Source: an uncultured Porphyromonas sp. (GTDB lineage Bacteria; Bacteroidota; Bacteroidia; Bacteroidales; Porphyromonadaceae). Taken from it: 5,451 nt of DNA. Position 1 is the first letter of the stretch, and every line of letters begins with the position of its first letter. The notes under the pieces were generated by a model that saw only the letters and a list, made by a program, of their open reading frames with translations, did no database searches and had not been told where the DNA came from. Of this stretch, positions 4,646 through 5,451 are shown piece after piece. Made by a program: the position numbers and the translations under genes. Location of the stretch: NCBI GenBank assembly GCA_947253195.1, contig CAMXXM010000111.1, positions 1-5,451 on the forward strand, in the 5' to 3' direction.

Positions 4646-5451
4646 CGCTGCACCACCTCTGCCAGATAGTCGAGGGAGAGGTGCCTCTGCTCCTCGAGCC
4701 GCTGCCGGACCGCCTCGTAGTCGGGGCTGAAGGAGAGGAGCGGAGCCCCCTCGCCGAGACAGCCGGTGAGCCCGAAGTCCTCCAGGAGACCGGTCACCTT
4801 GATCCGATTGAAGTCTGTCGGGAAGACCGTCATCGGCACCCCGGCCAGCAGTCCCAGCACCGTGCCGTGGAAGGTATTGGTCACCACCCCGGCGGCGTGG
4901 GCGAAGTAGCCGATGAGCGTCTCCGGCTCCAGCGCGAGGTTGCGATGGGCCCAGGGGTGGTAAAAGCCGACGGAGACGATCTCCAGCCCCTCGTGGGCGG
5001 CGAAGGTCTCGATCTGCCGGACGACGACGGGGTCCTCCCGCCGATAGTCGTAGCCGTAGACGAGGAGGTAAGGCCGTGCCGGCGGCGGTGGGGCGATCTG
5101 TCGCTCGGCGTCAAAGCCGTCCAGCAGCACCGGGTCAAGCGTCCGGATGGGTCGCTTCCCCGTCAGCTCCTCCACGATGTTGGCGGAGTTGGCATCCCGC
5201 ACGGAGATGTGGTCCATCGCCGAGAGTGCCGCCCGGACCATCGGGAGGCAGTGCCGATCAGCGATATCGCTCAGGGTGGTGGAGCCAAAGGAGGCAGCGT
5301 AGGTCGACACCCGGTCGGAGGGGACGCCGAAGCCCCATCTCGCGGGCGTGATCCCCGCATGGAGGGTAAAGACCTCATCGCTACCGATCAGCACCCCCTC
5401 GAGGTCGCGGTAGTCGGCGAGGCGTCCCCCGCGCAGCCCTTTGTCCCGGAC
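4642..5451 (-). CDS. Polysaccharide pyruvyl transferase family protein, 5' end cut by window edge
   Basis: Member of the CsaB/WcaK/AmsJ-type family, whose characterised members transfer pyruvate from phosphoenolpyruvate to a sugar to form a ketal. The frame is open to the right edge, leaving 269 visible residues; family members usually have about 350-400, so about 100 N-terminal residues are probably missing. Visible landmarks, numbered in the fragment, are VLIGSDEVF (20-28, the family's GSDQVW-like motif), STYAASFG (49-56), ISVRD (82-86), TLDPVLL, a proline-rich linker APPPPARP joining the two halves, and the hallmark TNTFHGTVLGLLAGVP (191-206) with its conserved histidine. A GTG at 5394 is not a believable start because conserved sequence lies around and before it. 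It is the first visible gene of the leftward operon. Many annotated members have no proven activity, so a different transfer role is possible. The catalytic histidine being intact argues for activity. Confidence 0.9.
   Translation of the reverse strand, partial: VRDKGLRGGRLADYRDLEGVLIGSDEVFTLHAGITPARWGFGVPSDRVSTYAASFGSTTLSDIADRHCLPMVRAALSAMDHISVRDANSANIVEELTGKRPIRTLDPVLLDGFDAERQIAPPPPARPYLLVYGYDYRREDPVVVRQIETFAAHEGLEIVSVGFYHPWAHRNLALEPETLIGYFAHAAGVVTNTFHGTVLGLLAGVPMTVFPTDFNRIKVTGLLEDFGLTGCLGEGAPLLSFSPDYEAVRQRLEEQRHLSLDYLAEVVQR

Noticed and set aside
5381..5390. CTACCGATCA repeated at 2011-2020 and 5381-5390
   Set aside because: A single pair of 10-mers in unrelated coding contexts with no flanking similarity; chance is sufficient and nothing suggests a mobile-element end.
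5392..5394. GTG as the start of the pyruvyl transferase gene
   Set aside because: The same frame stays open to the window edge and the GTG lies inside the conserved VLIGSDEVF segment, so the gene is simply truncated by the window.
1..5451. tRNA, rRNA, CRISPR array, insertion sequence or riboswitch
   Set aside because: No spaced direct repeats, transposase motifs or RNA-gene signatures were seen, and coding sequence leaves only 43 intergenic bases plus a 5-base gap.

Overview
The window is GC-rich (by eye about three-fifths G+C) and fully coding apart from one 43-base divergent intergenic gap. It looks like a member of the Bacteroidota, probably a GC-rich Bacteroidales. The reasons are short stand-alone PabB and PabC proteins resembling those of that phylum, no clear Shine-Dalgarno sequences before the starts, and two sites in the intergenic gap that match the TAnnTTTG -7 element of Bacteroidota promoters. 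The species cannot be fixed from this sequence.

Left part (1-2088): a p-aminobenzoate (folate precursor) module. A glutamine amidotransferase subunit (pabA, cut by the left edge) runs leftward from 390. The chorismate-binding subunit (pabB, 434-1414) and an aminodeoxychorismate lyase-like PLP enzyme (pabC, 1411-2088) run rightward, joined by an ATGA overlap. Together they would convert chorismate plus glutamine to 4-amino-4-deoxychorismate, and that to p-aminobenzoate and pyruvate.

Right part (2011-5451): a tightly packed leftward surface-polysaccharide operon. In order of transcription it holds a polysaccharide pyruvyl transferase family protein (cut by the right edge), two GT-A family 2 glycosyltransferases, and a GT32-type (DXD, capsular/Och1-like) glycosyltransferase. 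The junctions are a 4-base overlap, a 5-base gap and a 4-base overlap, so translation is probably coupled. The likely role is assembly of a capsule, exopolysaccharide or O-antigen repeat unit that may carry a pyruvyl modification. The sugar linkages cannot be read from the sequence.

The two modules converge and overlap by 78 bases in exact antiparallel codon register, so there is no room for a normal intergenic terminator. The observations most worth testing are this overlap, a back-to-back pair of -7 boxes forming a near-palindrome between pabA and pabB, and an in-frame A AAA AAA heptamer near the end of the second GT2 gene, from which the -1 frame runs open into the GT32 gene. I see no clear sign of an entirely new system: the genes belong to recognisable families.
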